Of a DNA stretch of 64,000 nucleotides, positions 35,150-46,325 are shown piece by piece. A model generated the notes under the pieces. It was not told the origin of the DNA and ran no database searches. It saw only the letters and a program-made list of their open reading frames with translations. A program made the translations under genes and the position numbers. Each line of letters starts with the position of its first letter. The first letter of the stretch is position 1. The stretch comes from Cotesia glomerata (taxonomy: Eukaryota; Arthropoda; Insecta; Hymenoptera; Braconidae): contig NC_058163.1 of assembly GCF_020080835.1 (NCBI RefSeq), forward strand, positions 4,499,318 through 4,563,317. Reading direction: 5' to 3'.

Positions 35150-35690
35150 TAAAGATTTTGCAATTGTATTGTTGAGGAAATGGTAGATTAGCACAATTTT
35201 TTAGCTTTGAAGAGTTCAATAATGTTAGAATAACATACTCTATTCATTATTTTAGGTCCTCGGCCCATAACAATGATAAAAATCCTCTTTGTCGATCAGA
35301 TTAAAGCTAAATTCGTAGATTTTCTTCAATCTTCGCCAATAACCCTACAATTTAGTTCTGAAGATTAAAATTTTTGGAAAATGATCTTAGATTCTGGTAA
35401 ATAATGTTAGAATACTAAAAAATTGGATGTGTTTAATTTCAGACTACTTATAAGGGAAATCAATGCTAATCTAAGAAAATTCGAGGGTTTAGAAGTTATA
35501 TTTTGAAGCGATTGGTAGATTAGCACAATTTTCTAAGTCTAACAGGTTCGGGGATGTTAGAAGAATACTTTCTGTTCATTAGTTAAAGTATGCGGTCCAT
35601 AATGGTGATAGAAATTCTCTTCCTCTATTTCGAAGACGCGAAAATCGTAAAATTTGATCATTTGCAGCGATTTGATCTCAGATTTTTAGA
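35150..35690 (+). repeat. Diverged tandem duplication, ~332 bp period
   Basis: GGTAGATTAGCACAATTTT at 35182 recurs at 35514. Downstream phrases also repeat: AATGTTAGA, ACTTTCTGTTCATTA versus ACTCTATTCATTA, and CGGTCCATAA versus CGGCCCATAA. Non-coding. Confidence 0.65.
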
Positions 35691-36839
35691 GTTTCTGTTG
35701 AATATTGATCGGAAACTAGAGCACCGGAGCAGAGACTAAGTGTGTCGGAAGAAGAGTGTCTGACGATTGAAACAACTGACTACTGTGGAGAATGGAACAA
35801 AGTGGAAAAGAATAAAAACAAACTGCAGAAGATTGTAAATAGTTATTTGAGAAAAAATGGGGTTTTAATTTGGTGATTTAAAATATTCGGAGCTTACACA
35901 GCGATAGGAAACGTGACGCAACGTCGTGTGTAGTGAAGGCTGGCTCGGTTGTTCATGACGCGTGGAAATTTCCGACGTTTTTCATCAGTCAGCTTGCGAA
36001 CGTGACGTGTGTTCACCACACTGGTAGGTAGAACCGTTGTTCCATGAAAAAACACATTGCATAATGTTATTTTGGAAACGCGTGTTTAAACGCACTGGCG
36101 CAGCCGTTGGGAGTCAAAAGTCTCTTCTTGTCCAACAGCCCGTGATTCCATGTTTTCCGACCACAATAAAAATCACATTACGATTCACTAGTTATTTTCG
36201 ATGCAAACTATGTACAGCAAAATTTGTGTCAAATAACAATAAAACACTTTTACCAAAAACAAGAGCTTGAGAGCTTTTATTTTATTTTATTTTATAAATT
36301 CCAACATCAAACGTGAAATGTTAAAATCGGCGATTGACGATACGAAAAAAAAACGTAAAGAGCGAGTGAGTGAGTGAGAGGGCGGGGTTGGTTTACGTTG
36401 CCAGTTTTTACGAGCTTCAGCAAAGGGGCTCAGGTTACAGCGCTTGAAAATAAAATAAAATAAAAAAGCATAAAAAGAACGGATACGAAACGGAGGGCAT
36501 AAAAAGGGAGAAGGGAGGACCAAATGATCGTTAACTCGGAACATAGGGTAAAGCTACAGGGAGGTGCTGAAGGGAAGAGGGTACCGAGCTGCGGAGTCAT
36601 CTCCCCTCCGTTGAAGAGCGGTATCGCAAACGGGACACATTTCAAGTGAAAAACCCAGGGATGAAAAAAAAAGGATTTTTATTCGGTAATCGGGCAAAAT
36701 TATGGAGGGGAAAAAAGAGTTGATGAATGAGGAGTGACATGTGGATTAGTGGTTGAATTATTAGTTTGTACAAGAGTTATTATGAAAAAAAAGTCATATA
36801 TGAACTTTTTTAAACGACCAGAAATAATCTATACTTAAA
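35691..36839. other. Low-copy tract
   Basis: Moderate GC with some purine-rich runs (36360-36400, 36500-36560). Short open frames on both strands without splice structure. Nothing recognised. Confidence 0.4.
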
Positions 36840-38055
36840 TTGATCACGTATCATCGATATTATCAATATTTCACCCATGACCATGTATGCTTCATGCATG
36901 ATCACATATGATTCATACATGTCTCATATGATCACATAAGACCATGCTTCATATATGACCATTTCTGCTGCACATATCAACATGTATGTTTCGTCCATGC
37001 CACAAATGATCATTCATACTTTGAACATGTTACATATCAACACATATGAGCATATATGATCATTTATGCTTCGAGTATGTTACATACGATCACATGTGCT
37101 TCATATATGACTATTTCTGCTTAAAATATTAACATACACGCTTCATAAGTGTTACATATGATCATTAATGCTTCAAACATGTCATATATGATCACAGATG
37201 ACCAAGTATGCTTCAAATATGCTCACACATGATAGCATATGCATGAAACATGACCACTTATGCTTCATAGATGTTACATAGGATCAAAGATGACTATCGA
37301 TGCTTCAGACAAGACCATCAATGCTTCAAATGTGATCAAACATGATAATCCATGTTTAACACATGTCACATATGGTCACGGATGACCAACTATGCTTCAC
37401 ACATGATCACATATTCTTCACACACGTCAAAAATGATCATAGATGACCATATATGTTTCATATATGATCATGTCGGCTCCAGACATGGCAATATGTATAG
37501 ATATATGTTTCACATATCATATTACCATATCAAAGTATGTAGGATTATGATTCACACATATGATCATTTATGCTTCGAGCATGTCACATATGATCACATG
37601 TGCTTCATGCAGACTATTTCTGCCTAAAATATTGATATACACGCTTTATAAATGTTACATATGATCATTCAAGCTTCAAACATGTCATATATGATCACAG
37701 ATGACCAAGTATGCTTCAAACATGCTCAATCATGACAGCAAATGCATGAAACATGACCACTCATGCTTCACCCATGTTATATAGAATCAAAGATGACCAT
37801 TGATGCTTCAGACATGACCATCAATGCTTCAAATGTGATCAGACATGATAATCCATGTTTAACACTTGTCACATATGGTCACGGATAACCAATTATGCTT
37901 CACACATGATCACATATTCTTCACACACATAAAAAATGATCATAGATGACCATCTATGCTTCATATGTGATCATGTCTGCTACAGACATGGCAATATGTT
38001 TCACATATCATATTACCTTATAAAAGTATGTAGAATTATGATTCATCTGATAACA
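36840..38055 (+). repeat. CATG/ATGATCA-rich repeat J with 504 bp higher-order period
   Basis: Dense short words (TATGCTTCA, CATGTCACATATGATCAC, ATGACCA) repeat every 20-45 bp. Superimposed on this, 37057-37560 and 37561-38050 are direct copies with a 504 bp offset, fixed by TGATCATTTATGCTTCGAG at 37057 and 37561. Many words are self-complementary. An open frame inside (37352-37627) is an artefact of the repeat. Confidence 0.85.
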
Positions 38056-38959
38056 TTGAGCAAATGGTTGAGAACAATTGGTATAAAAGGTAATGATGGA
38101 TTTCTATGAGCAATTAGTCGAGTAGGGATGAGGGTTAATTACGAACGCGGAGGCATTGAGTGAAAAAATCCGTCATCACCTGGTGGTCGAGATTGATTTC
38201 CTAGCGGGTAGTAGCTGGTAGTTCTGGTGTGGTGGTATTGCGGGCAATGGGCTTCGTTGAGTCATTACGAGGCGAGAGGATTTTTTTCTCTGCATCGGGG
38301 TTTATTTCCGTCGAGAGACAAATGGAGGCTGAAAGTAGAGCCAACGGTGTATTGGAAAGGAAGGGGAGCTTGGGAGACAAGGAAGGGAGAAAATAGCGAG
38401 AGTAACTCGGCTCGGTGGATTCTCGAGTCGGTATCGGTTTAATATAAAACGATTTTACGAGCCCGAATGAAAAGGCCATTAGTCGCTGTCGATGGAACTG
38501 CGCTGCGGGCTAAAAGAAAGAGACTGTGGAAAAATGAAAGACGATGAATATAAAGGGATGGCTCGCGAATCCTCGATTTATTACGAGCGAGTAAGCATCT
38601 GCTTGAGTGGAGTCGAGATCGACATCATCGCCGAGAATTATTTCAGTCTTCCGCGTTTTATCGTTTTGATAACGCTCTGATTGATTTTTAATCACAAGTG
38701 TTTATCTATTGCGATTGCTTCAAGTTTCTTCTGTGAAGGACTATCTAAATCCAATTTTGTTCTATCGCTTCTCCGGACAATAAAAGTTACGACCTAACCT
38801 AGGATGCCTCGTTTCTGATATTTCCGCCCAACGGTTACGTCAAATCATCAATAAATTCCCAGTTTATCACTTTTTCTCGTTTAATTTCATCAAGAATTAT
38901 CGAACAGATCACTTTTTGGGTTTGGATTGATTCATCATCAAGATTCTACGATTTTTTTA
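38056..38959. other. Low-copy tract
   Basis: One of the GC-richer unique patches (38100-38660). Overlapping open frames on both strands around 38200-38690 have no exon-type boundaries. Confidence 0.4.
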
Positions 38960-39147
38960 ATGTAATTGAATGATTAATTGATTGTATCTTGGAAACCATC
39001 AATCTTATCAAAAATTTGTTTCAAATTTTGAGCTCAACAAAAAAGTATTCACTGTATTTTTTTCTAAAAACCCTAGTTTTAAAGATATCGGAGAAAATAA
39101 AAAAAATCATAGCGTAACAACAATGAACCAGATTTTTAAAATTATAG
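38960..39147 (+). repeat. Repeat P fragment
   Basis: Phrases TATCTTGGAAACCATCAATC, AAAAAGTATTCACTGTATTT and AGTTTTAAAGATATCGG identify the P family. B3 is inserted at its right edge. Confidence 0.5.
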
Positions 39148-39842
39148 ACAGAAAAAAAGGTTCACTTAAGCCAAAAAAATATTTTTTTTTCCTAATCATT
39201 TTCTTGAGCGAAAAAAAATTTTTTTTGACACAAGAAATTCCACTTATTCCAACAAAATTAATTCTCTTGCTTTAAGAAATACGTATCTTGATCCAAGAAA
39301 ATTTATTTAAGTCAAGAAAAACTTCTTTTTTTGAGAAAATTCAGTCTCTTGCTCCAAAAAATTTAGTTCTTGATAGAAGTAAATTTTCTTGTCGTGAGAA
39401 AATTTCTCTCTTGCTCCAATAAATTAAATATGTCGATAGAAGTAAATTTTCATCAATATTTTTATTGATTAACATGTCAAATGGGAAAATTAAATAATAT
39501 TGAATCATTTTTTTTCATTCAATATGTATAACTGCACGCTAAAATAATATAGACTGGGTATCAAATATTCAAGAGAAAATTTTCTCAAGGTGAGAAAATT
39601 TTTTCTCAGCTGAAGTAGGTGGCGTTGCTTCCCTAAAATATCTAAAAATCTTGATCAATATAAAAATCTATTGTATCAAGTATTTATGATAATTTTAATT
39701 AAGAAAAAATGACTTCCACCAAGAATAGAATTTCAAGAAAAATTTTTACTTCGGCCAACACAACTTCGATCCTCCTGTAGGCACTCGAAAGTTTTGTTGA
39801 GCCAAGAATTTTGTTCTCCAGTCAAGAAATTTTTCTTTCTGT
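39148..39842 (+). mobile_element. Element B3
   Basis: Near-complete copy. It starts GACAGAAAAAAAGG, has the shared TCAAGGTGAGAAAA palindrome region and GTAGGTGGCGTTG, and ends AAATTTTTCTTTCTGT. It is followed without spacer by B4. Confidence 0.85.
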
Positions 39843-40765
39843 ACACATAAAAAAAGATTCACTTTAGCCAAGAAAATATTTTTCTTCTTAATTATTTTCT
39901 TGAGCGAAAAAAAAATTTTTTTTTTGCTCGACGGGCAGAAAGCGTCAACTTTCGGCCCGCTGCGCTAAACGAAGTTGCCCCTTTCTGCCTTCGTCGAGCA
40001 AAAAAATAGTATACACTCCACGGGAAGTAAAGTAAGAAAGCCTCAGATCACATGTTTGTTGACCTCGGCTTCGCCTCGGCCAACAATTACATGTGATCTG
40101 AGACATTTCTTACTTTACTTCCCTAGGTGTGTAATATACTATTTGACACAAGAAATTTCACTTATTCCAACAAAATTAACTCTCTTGCTTTACGAAATAC
40201 GTATCTTGATCCAAGAAAATTTATTTAAGTCAAGAAAATTTTGTTGTTTTGAGAAAATTCAGCCTCATGCTCCAAAAAATTTAGTTCTTGATAAAAGTAA
40301 ATTTTTTTGTCTTGAAAAAATTTCTCTCTTCCTCAAAAAAATTAAATATCTCGATAGGAGTAAATTTTCATTAATATTTTCATTGATTAACATGTCAAAT
40401 GGGAAGATCAAATAATATTGAATCATTTTTTTTCATTCAATATATATAATTGAACGCTTAAATAATATAAAATGGGTATCAAATATTCAAGAGAAAAATT
40501 TTCTCAAGGTGAGAAAATTTTTTTCTCAGCTGAAGTAGGTGGCGCTGCTTCCCTAAAGTATCTAAAAATCTTGATCAAATATAAAAATTTATTGTATCAA
40601 GTATTTATGATAATTTAAATTAAGAAAAAATTATTTCCACCAAGAATAGAATTTCAAGAAAAATTTTTACTTCGGCCAACACAACTTCGGTCTTCCTTTA
40701 GGCACCCGAAAATTTTCTTGAGCCTAGAATTTTGTTCTCCAGTCAAGAAATTTTTCTTTCTATGT
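39843..40765 (+). mobile_element. Element B4, head-to-tail with B3
   Basis: Starts ACACATAAAAAAAGATTCAC directly at the B3 end and finishes TTTTTCTTTCTATGT. It is interrupted by the double-hairpin insertion U (39925-40142). The junction CTGTACACAT parallels the B1/B2 junction. Confidence 0.85.
39925..40142. mobile_element. Double-hairpin insertion U inside B4
   Basis: Two adjacent foldbacks. The first (39925-40006) pairs TTGCTCGACG..GCAGAAA with TTTCTGCCTTCGTCGAGCAA around a GC-rich loop. The second (40007-40143) pairs ATAGTATA..GGGAAGTAAAGTAAGAAA and CTCAGATCACATGT with their complements, with arms of about 65 bp and loop TTCGCC. Other B copies show the unbroken T-run followed by GACACAAG. 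It is much GC-richer than its host. Confidence 0.85.
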
Positions 40766-41000
40766 ATGAATAATTAATTGATCACCATTGCTCTAATGAA
40801 AAATTTGTCAAAATAAATTTTGTTGCAAATTGTATGCTCTGTAAAAAAACATTTCTAGTATTTTGTCGTAAACCGAATATATTCTGAGATATAAAACATA
40901 GAGAATGTAAAAATATAAGGAAGAAATTTTGAACACTATGAATATAAATCTGGTCGAATTAAGAAATTTCCTAAAAATATCTTGGATCTTTATAATAACA
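40766..41000 (+). repeat. Repeat P fragment
   Basis: Contains AATTGATCACCATTGCTC, AAATTTGTCAAAATAAATTT, AAAAACATTTCTAGTATTT and ATATTCTGAGATAT in the P order. B4 is inserted in it. Confidence 0.45.
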
Positions 41001-41779
41001 CGGGTATCGCGATGAATTATGAGCTGGGCTATGAGAATACGAGAAATGTCTTAAGTTTCTCAATTTATCTGACCTGAAAGAATAAGAACGGTGATCGCAA
41101 TCCACTGGATCCTTCCTCAATATTTCGTATCACTTGTTTTATCTCTTATCTATCAGACACTCGATTTCGCAGTTTCCATAAAATATTGAGTAATCCACTA
41201 TACACTATTTTAGCGATAAAAAGCTCGCTGACATCCGAAATGCGACAAAAGACTTTTCCTCGAAAATAAAATAACGAGGTCTTTTTAGTCTTTTCTTCGG
41301 CACAGGAGACTCAAGATTCAAATGGAATTGGGCCAATGGCATGCCAACGAAACGCCGAAGAGACATCTCAACTCCTCTTCATATCCCGGGTTAAATTTCC
41401 ACGATATTTTATTTTAAAAATAATAAATTGTTACAGTTATTAGAATTTATCCTCGCAGATGAAAGCTCTACTATTTTTTAGCCTATTAATCTTCCTTTAA
41501 ATGCAATAGAAATTTTCCTGGACATTTATTAGATAAATATTCCTGATTTTTATTATCATTCTCTTTAGAGTCTACTTTGTCTTAATTTTACTCCTCTCAA
41601 CTCATATCGATTACATTTTTATTCCCTATAAAATGAGCTCTTCAAATTTTTGCTCGCTCTTGATGACCTACTTTGATAAACAAATACCGTAAACAAGCAA
41701 ATAGATCATTATACTGTTGACAATTTACTGATACTCAACATTTGCTTTGACATAAATAAACATTTTATTTATTGCTTAG
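41001..41779. other. Low-copy tract
   Basis: Moderate GC, no repeats or exon structure recognised. Confidence 0.4.
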
Positions 41780-42000
41780 CTGAATTACAAGTACTTTAGC
41801 ATATAAAAACCTTTTTTTAACAAATTCTCATTAAAAGTTTTCACAAAAGTTCGGTTTATTATTGTAACTTTTAAATTGTTACCTTTAAGAGAATATACAA
41901 TGAATACTTTTTTTATAGATCATACCATTTCCAATTAATTATTTTTTATCAACTTTTGAATCAGAGCGATAGTTTTCAAGATATCATTAATTAATCATTA
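41780..42000 (+). repeat. Repeat P fragment, left of V
   Basis: Phrases AATTCTCATTAAAAG, AATGAATACTTTTTTTATAG, GAATCAGAGCGATAGTTTTC and AAGATATCATTAATTAATC place it in P. P resumes beyond V at 43371. Confidence 0.5.
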
Positions 42001-42286
42001 ACGGAGAAAATTAAATAATAGCAGTTACTACCTACTTATGGTGAAAATTTTTACCATCAACCCGATAGTAATGAATACTATCTAGATGATTGTAGAAATC
42101 ATATTTATAATAATTGTTACAATCTTGTATGTTAACTAGAGTTAATTACTATTATCATTCTAAATGGTTATATTTATAATTTATGATGGTAACAGTTACC
42201 ATCAGGAATAATAACAGAGACTATCTAAGGTAGTAAGTAGAATTTAAACATCAGCGTTTAAAAATCACGGTCAAAAACGTAAATAT

Positions 42287-43096
42287 ATACGGAAAGAAAA
42301 ATATAGATATTATTCCTGTAAATTTATGGGATTATTTCTTATACTGACTATAGAAACGATTATTATGATTATGGGAATGATTCCTATAATATTAGGAAGT
42401 GTTCTTAGAATTTATAAGATCTTTTCCAATAAATATAGAAATAGTTCTCATACAAATTATGGGAGTGCTTCCTATATTTACAAGAATTTCCATAATTTAT
42501 AGAAATCGTGACTTGTAAACTATAAATAAATAAATTTTGCTTTATTAAATAATGAATTTTGTTAAATTGCACTGCACTTTCTTAAATATTGAAGTTTTAA
42601 AAGATATAAGCTCATCCCGATGTTACACTCATCAAGAGCTTTCATTTGAGTACCCACATGCATTTTGATATATTTTTCATATATACATATATATAATATA
42701 TATAAATATATGAAAAATTCATGTGGGTACTTAAATGAAAGGTCTCGATGAGTGTAACATCGGGATGAGCTTATATCTTTAAAAATGTCAATAGTACGCA
42801 AGATACAAGGTCATTTCGTCGTTTTGTATCTAGAGATAGAGCATTTTCAAATGCAGTATAAATACTTATCGGTGAGAATGATATAAAGCTTTGAAAAGGC
42901 ACAAATTCCAGTCAAGACCTTTGCAGTGACACTAAAAATTAAAAGTTTCCATGCTATTATGAAAATCATTCCAATATTATCATGGAAACTATTTCTATAG
43001 CAGTATAGGAAAAATTTTTATACGATTATGAGAACTATTCCCAAAATTACCTATAATTTTCTATAGGAAAAGTACCTATAATTTTCTCTGTGTGTA
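42287..43096 (+). mobile_element. Foldback element V2 inside V
   Basis: Left end TACGGAAAGAAAAATATAG and right end (complement) CACAGAGAAAATTATAGG pair imperfectly. Both sides are built of complementary ATTATGGGAATGATTCC and CTATAATTTTCTATAGG-type words. The centre is occupied by A4. Confidence 0.6.
42508..42950 (+). mobile_element. Hairpin-module element A4 inside V2
   Basis: Truncated cap (GTGACTTGTAAACTATAAAT), one module at 42599-42781 with arms of about 75 bp almost perfectly complementary, then the family tail (TACAAGGTCATTTCGTCG ... GAAAAGGCACAA). It is very similar to the second module of A3, suggesting close relationship. Confidence 0.75.
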
Positions 43097-43370
43097 CTGG
43101 AGAATTATTGAATTTTCGATCAATTTTCTCATAGAATTCAATAATATTTACTATCTTTGATAGTAAATATTATCATCTTGATAGTAAATATTACCATCCT
43201 GATAGTAACTGCTATCATCCTGATTGTAATTAGTACTAAAAAAAGTGGTAGCTGTTATCATAAAAAAATAATAACACTAACCATCTTTGCATTGAAAAAT
43301 GTTGTAATCATTTTAGCTGATTGGAGTTACAAATTTAGTATAATAAACCCAATCATTTAATTTTCTCCGT

Positions 43371-43570
43371 GAATAATTTCAAAATTCCGTTCATTTTCAT
43401 ATCTTTGAAACTATTGTTTTTAGAAAAAAATACAATGAATACTTTTTTGTAGTGCACAAAATTTTAAATTAATTTTACTTGAATAAATTTTCAATAAAAT
43501 CAACATTTTTTGAATTATAATCAATTAACTATCACTACAAATTAAGAAAGGTTGTTCAAAATGAAACGAA
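43371..43570 (+). repeat. Repeat P fragment, right of V
   Basis: TATCTTTGAAACTATTG, AATACAATGAATACTTTTTT and AATTGATTATAATTCA-type phrases. It is a continuation or second unit of the P sequence interrupted by V. Confidence 0.45.
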
Positions 43571-44584
43571 ACTTGAGAATAATTTTTCCATTTTATAAAT
43601 ATGTTACTCTATTCGAGTAGCAGTACTGGATGGCCTTTTAAAGAAAGTAAATAATTAAGAGGTAGAATAAAAAAATGTAGATAATAGGACAAAAGAACAG
43701 GGAAATGACCATCGAATTACGAGATCCATTTTATCTCGGCATTATTGTGTCCGGATCCTTTGAATAATTTAAGAATTAAGACGGAACTTTAGTAAAAGAC
43801 TTTGGGCTGGGAGACGAGCAAAAGAATATAATGCCCGATATATAATAAAGAGTTTAAAAAATAATAAAGAAAGAATTGAAGAAAGAATAAAACACTGGGA
43901 ATAGCTTTAAATGCTGAAGCTTACGGCATTCTAAAAGTTTTACCGACTTTGTCGTTCTATTCGCGCAAAAGCTCCATTAATCCCAGAGCTTTCGACTTTG
44001 GGAATTCATTTGCAAAACAAAGCCATTAACTATGCAAGGAAATCGTTGAAATCGAATCGACGATACTTTAAAAGCGCTTCTGAAACTCAATGCTATTGAG
44101 TTGTTACTACTGTCAAATAGTCTTAGCAACTTTTACCAGATTCGCTCCATTCTCTTCGACGATCACTTCCTAGATTATTATTCCCATGTTTTTAATTTTT
44201 ATTCAAAATAACTCACTCGAAGAAGCCTCTCGATTTACGCATTTAAGTGGGGTAAGGTAGAAGCCCGTAAATTATCGGATGCTTGTGCTTCTGCTGCAGC
44301 AACTTTTTAACTAGTAGATAGAAGATACCGAGCACAAAGAGAAGAGTATGAAGAGGTACAAAATCTTTAGAAGGAGCAGAGACGCATCATGAAACTTGAT
44401 GCTGCTCTCCGAGCTTTGGGGCTTCAAATATTTAACGAGTTTACACTCTCTCACCCTCGACCCGTAATAACCTCTTCTGAAAGCTAAATATTACGCAAAA
44501 ATAAAAAAATCTTTTAAATGTCCTAAGGTTTATTTAGTTTTTTAATTACACCTTATCTGGTGTTGGTTTAAACTCAAGGTATCT
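43571..44584. other. Low-copy tract
   Basis: Moderate GC. No repeats, exon-type boundaries or recognisable peptides were seen. Confidence 0.4.
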
Positions 44585-44756
44585 CGGTGGGTATTTCTAT
44601 GAATTAAAAATTGTTCAAATAATTTTTGTTGCAAGATTTATGATCTGTAAAAAAGTATTCCTTGCATTTTTTTTTAATATCAATAGTTTTGAAGATATCG
44701 ACAAAAAGTGAATGGTTTATGTAAAATAATAAAGAACCTAATTTTTAAAGTTATCT
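44585..44756 (+). repeat. Repeat P fragment
   Basis: ATTGTTCAAATAATTTTTG, AAAAAGTATTCCTTGCATTT and ATAGTTTTGAAGATATCG identify P. The truncated B5 follows. Confidence 0.5.
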
Positions 44757-44887
44757 TTGTAGTTTTGAGAAAATTCAGCTTATTGCTCCAAAAAATTTAG
44801 TTCTTGATAGAAGTAAATTTTCTTGTCTTGAGAAAATTTCTCTCTTGCTCCAAAAAATTAATATCTCGATAGAAGTAAATTTTAATC

Positions 44888-45395
44888 CGAACAAAAACAG
44901 TTTCACTGTAAAAAAAATCGCGCCAAGTCCACGTTCATAAGACTATTAAGAAAAAAAAAATTTTTTTTTTTCTTTACAAAAAGATATAAAATAGAAAAAT
45001 TAAAAAATCCAAGTAACCGATATGATTGTATATGATTTTCGGAAATTAAAAAAAATTTTGTTGTAAATTTAAAAATTAAGAAAAAAAGTTTGGAACGTAT
45101 TTAGTGTGCGTGGTTGCAAAATATTTTACTTTTCATGAAATTCGTAAAATCTATTTACTAGGACTTTTAAAAATTGAAATACACAATGCCGCACGCCAAG
45201 TACGTTCTAAAATTTTTTTTAATTTTTAAATTTACAATAAAATTTTTTAATTTCCGAAAATCAAAACAATCATATCGGTTACTTGGAATTTTTAATTTTT
45301 CTATTTTTTATCTTTTGTAAGGAAAAAGAAATTTTTCTTGATAGTCTTATGAACGTGGACTTGGCGCGATTTTTACAGTGAAACTGTTTTGTTCG
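44888..45395. mobile_element. Long foldback W inside B5
   Basis: 508 bp with arms of about 210-220 bp. The left arm starts CGAACAAAAACAGTTTCACT and the right arm is its complement ending AAACTGTTTTGTTCG. The pairing includes TCGCGCCAAGTCCACGTTCA and CCAAGTAACCGATATGATTG. Differences are mostly length changes in A/T runs. The spacer is ~90 bp. Confidence 0.85.
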
Positions 45396-45931
45396 ATTTC
45401 AGTATTTTTGTAATTATAATAAAAATTTGCAATTGGTACCAACTTAAATCTCAAGTTGGCTGCATTTTTATAGCAAACTATCCCCTTGAAGCTACAGTTT
45501 ATGTAAAAATAATTACAGCGCACCCTGGCGGGTGTAGATGCAAGCTGTGAAATGTATTTTTAACTGTAGTTTCCCATCTATTGGAGGATTACCATGCATT
45601 GTCGAATTACTTAGTCTGTGGCATGTCACTTTTTACATCGAAAAAAAGTCAGGATCGAAATTTTTGAGCTTGCTATAGTTTGTGCTGATAAAATTTAATA
45701 ATTTCAAGTAGATTAATTGTTATAATTGAATATAATTAATTGGTATCAGTAAAATAAAGTATGAATTACTGTTATAATATAAAATTTAGGAACAAGAAGT
45801 ACCGTAGAATTAAATAAAATTTTGCAACCTCGAAATACCGTTCTGCTTACAGTAAACACACTCGGTAGTCTGGCGCTCCGTTTACAACGGATTTGAACGG
45901 AACTTGGCGCCAGATTCTACCGAATCTGTGG
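45396..45931. other. Right part of the B5 insertion, with a terminal hairpin
   Basis: Non-coding. 45861-45925 folds: ACTCGGTAGTCTGGCGC pairs with GGCGCCAGATTCTACCGA. This hairpin ends at the point where B5 resumes, so W and this segment may be two ends of one ~1.05 kb element. Confidence 0.5.
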
Positions 45932-46325
45932 ATTAATATTTTTATTGATTAACATGTCAAATGAGAAGATCAAATAATATTGAATCATTTTTTTCATTCA
46001 ATATGTATAATTGCACGCTAAAATAATATAAAATGGGCATTGAATATTCAAGAGAAAAATTTTCTCAAGGTGAGAAAATTTTTTTCTCAGCTGAAGTAGG
46101 TGGCGTTGCTTTCCTAAAATATCTAAAAATCTCGATCAAATATAAAAATTAATTTTATCAAGTATTTATAATAATTTGAATCAAGAAACAATGACTTCTA
46201 CCAAGAATAGAATTTCAAGAAAAATTTTTACTTCGGCCAACACAACTTCAGTCTTTCTTCAGGCATCCGAAAATTTTCTTGAGCCACGAATTTTGTTCTC
46301 CAGTCAAGAAATTTTTCTTTCTGTG

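Larger units (their letters stand above)
42001..43370 (+). mobile_element. Inverted-repeat element V, containing V2 and A4
   Basis: Ends ACGGAGAAAATTAAATAAT (left) and ATCATTTAATTTTCTCCGT (right) are complementary over 19 bases with one mismatch. The subterminal parts are rich in TTACCATC / GATGGTAA and GATAGTAAATATTATC words, repeated with ~27 bp spacing at 43148-43235. No ORF. Confidence 0.75.
44757..46325 (+). mobile_element. Element B5, 5' truncated and split
   Basis: The left ~200 bp of B are missing. 44757-44883 and 45932-46325 together make a coherent B body and right end (TTTTTCTTTCTGTGT). A ~1.05 kb block separates them at AAATTTT|ATTAATA, which is continuous in the other copies. 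Confidence 0.8.

Noticed and set aside
36840..38055. CRISPR-like regular array
   Set aside because: The repeated words are degenerate, spacing is irregular and there are no unique spacers; the genome is eukaryotic. It is a minisatellite with a 504 bp duplication.
38805..38830. CCTAACCTAGG as possible insect TTAGG telomeric repeat
   Set aside because: Only about two units; not an array.
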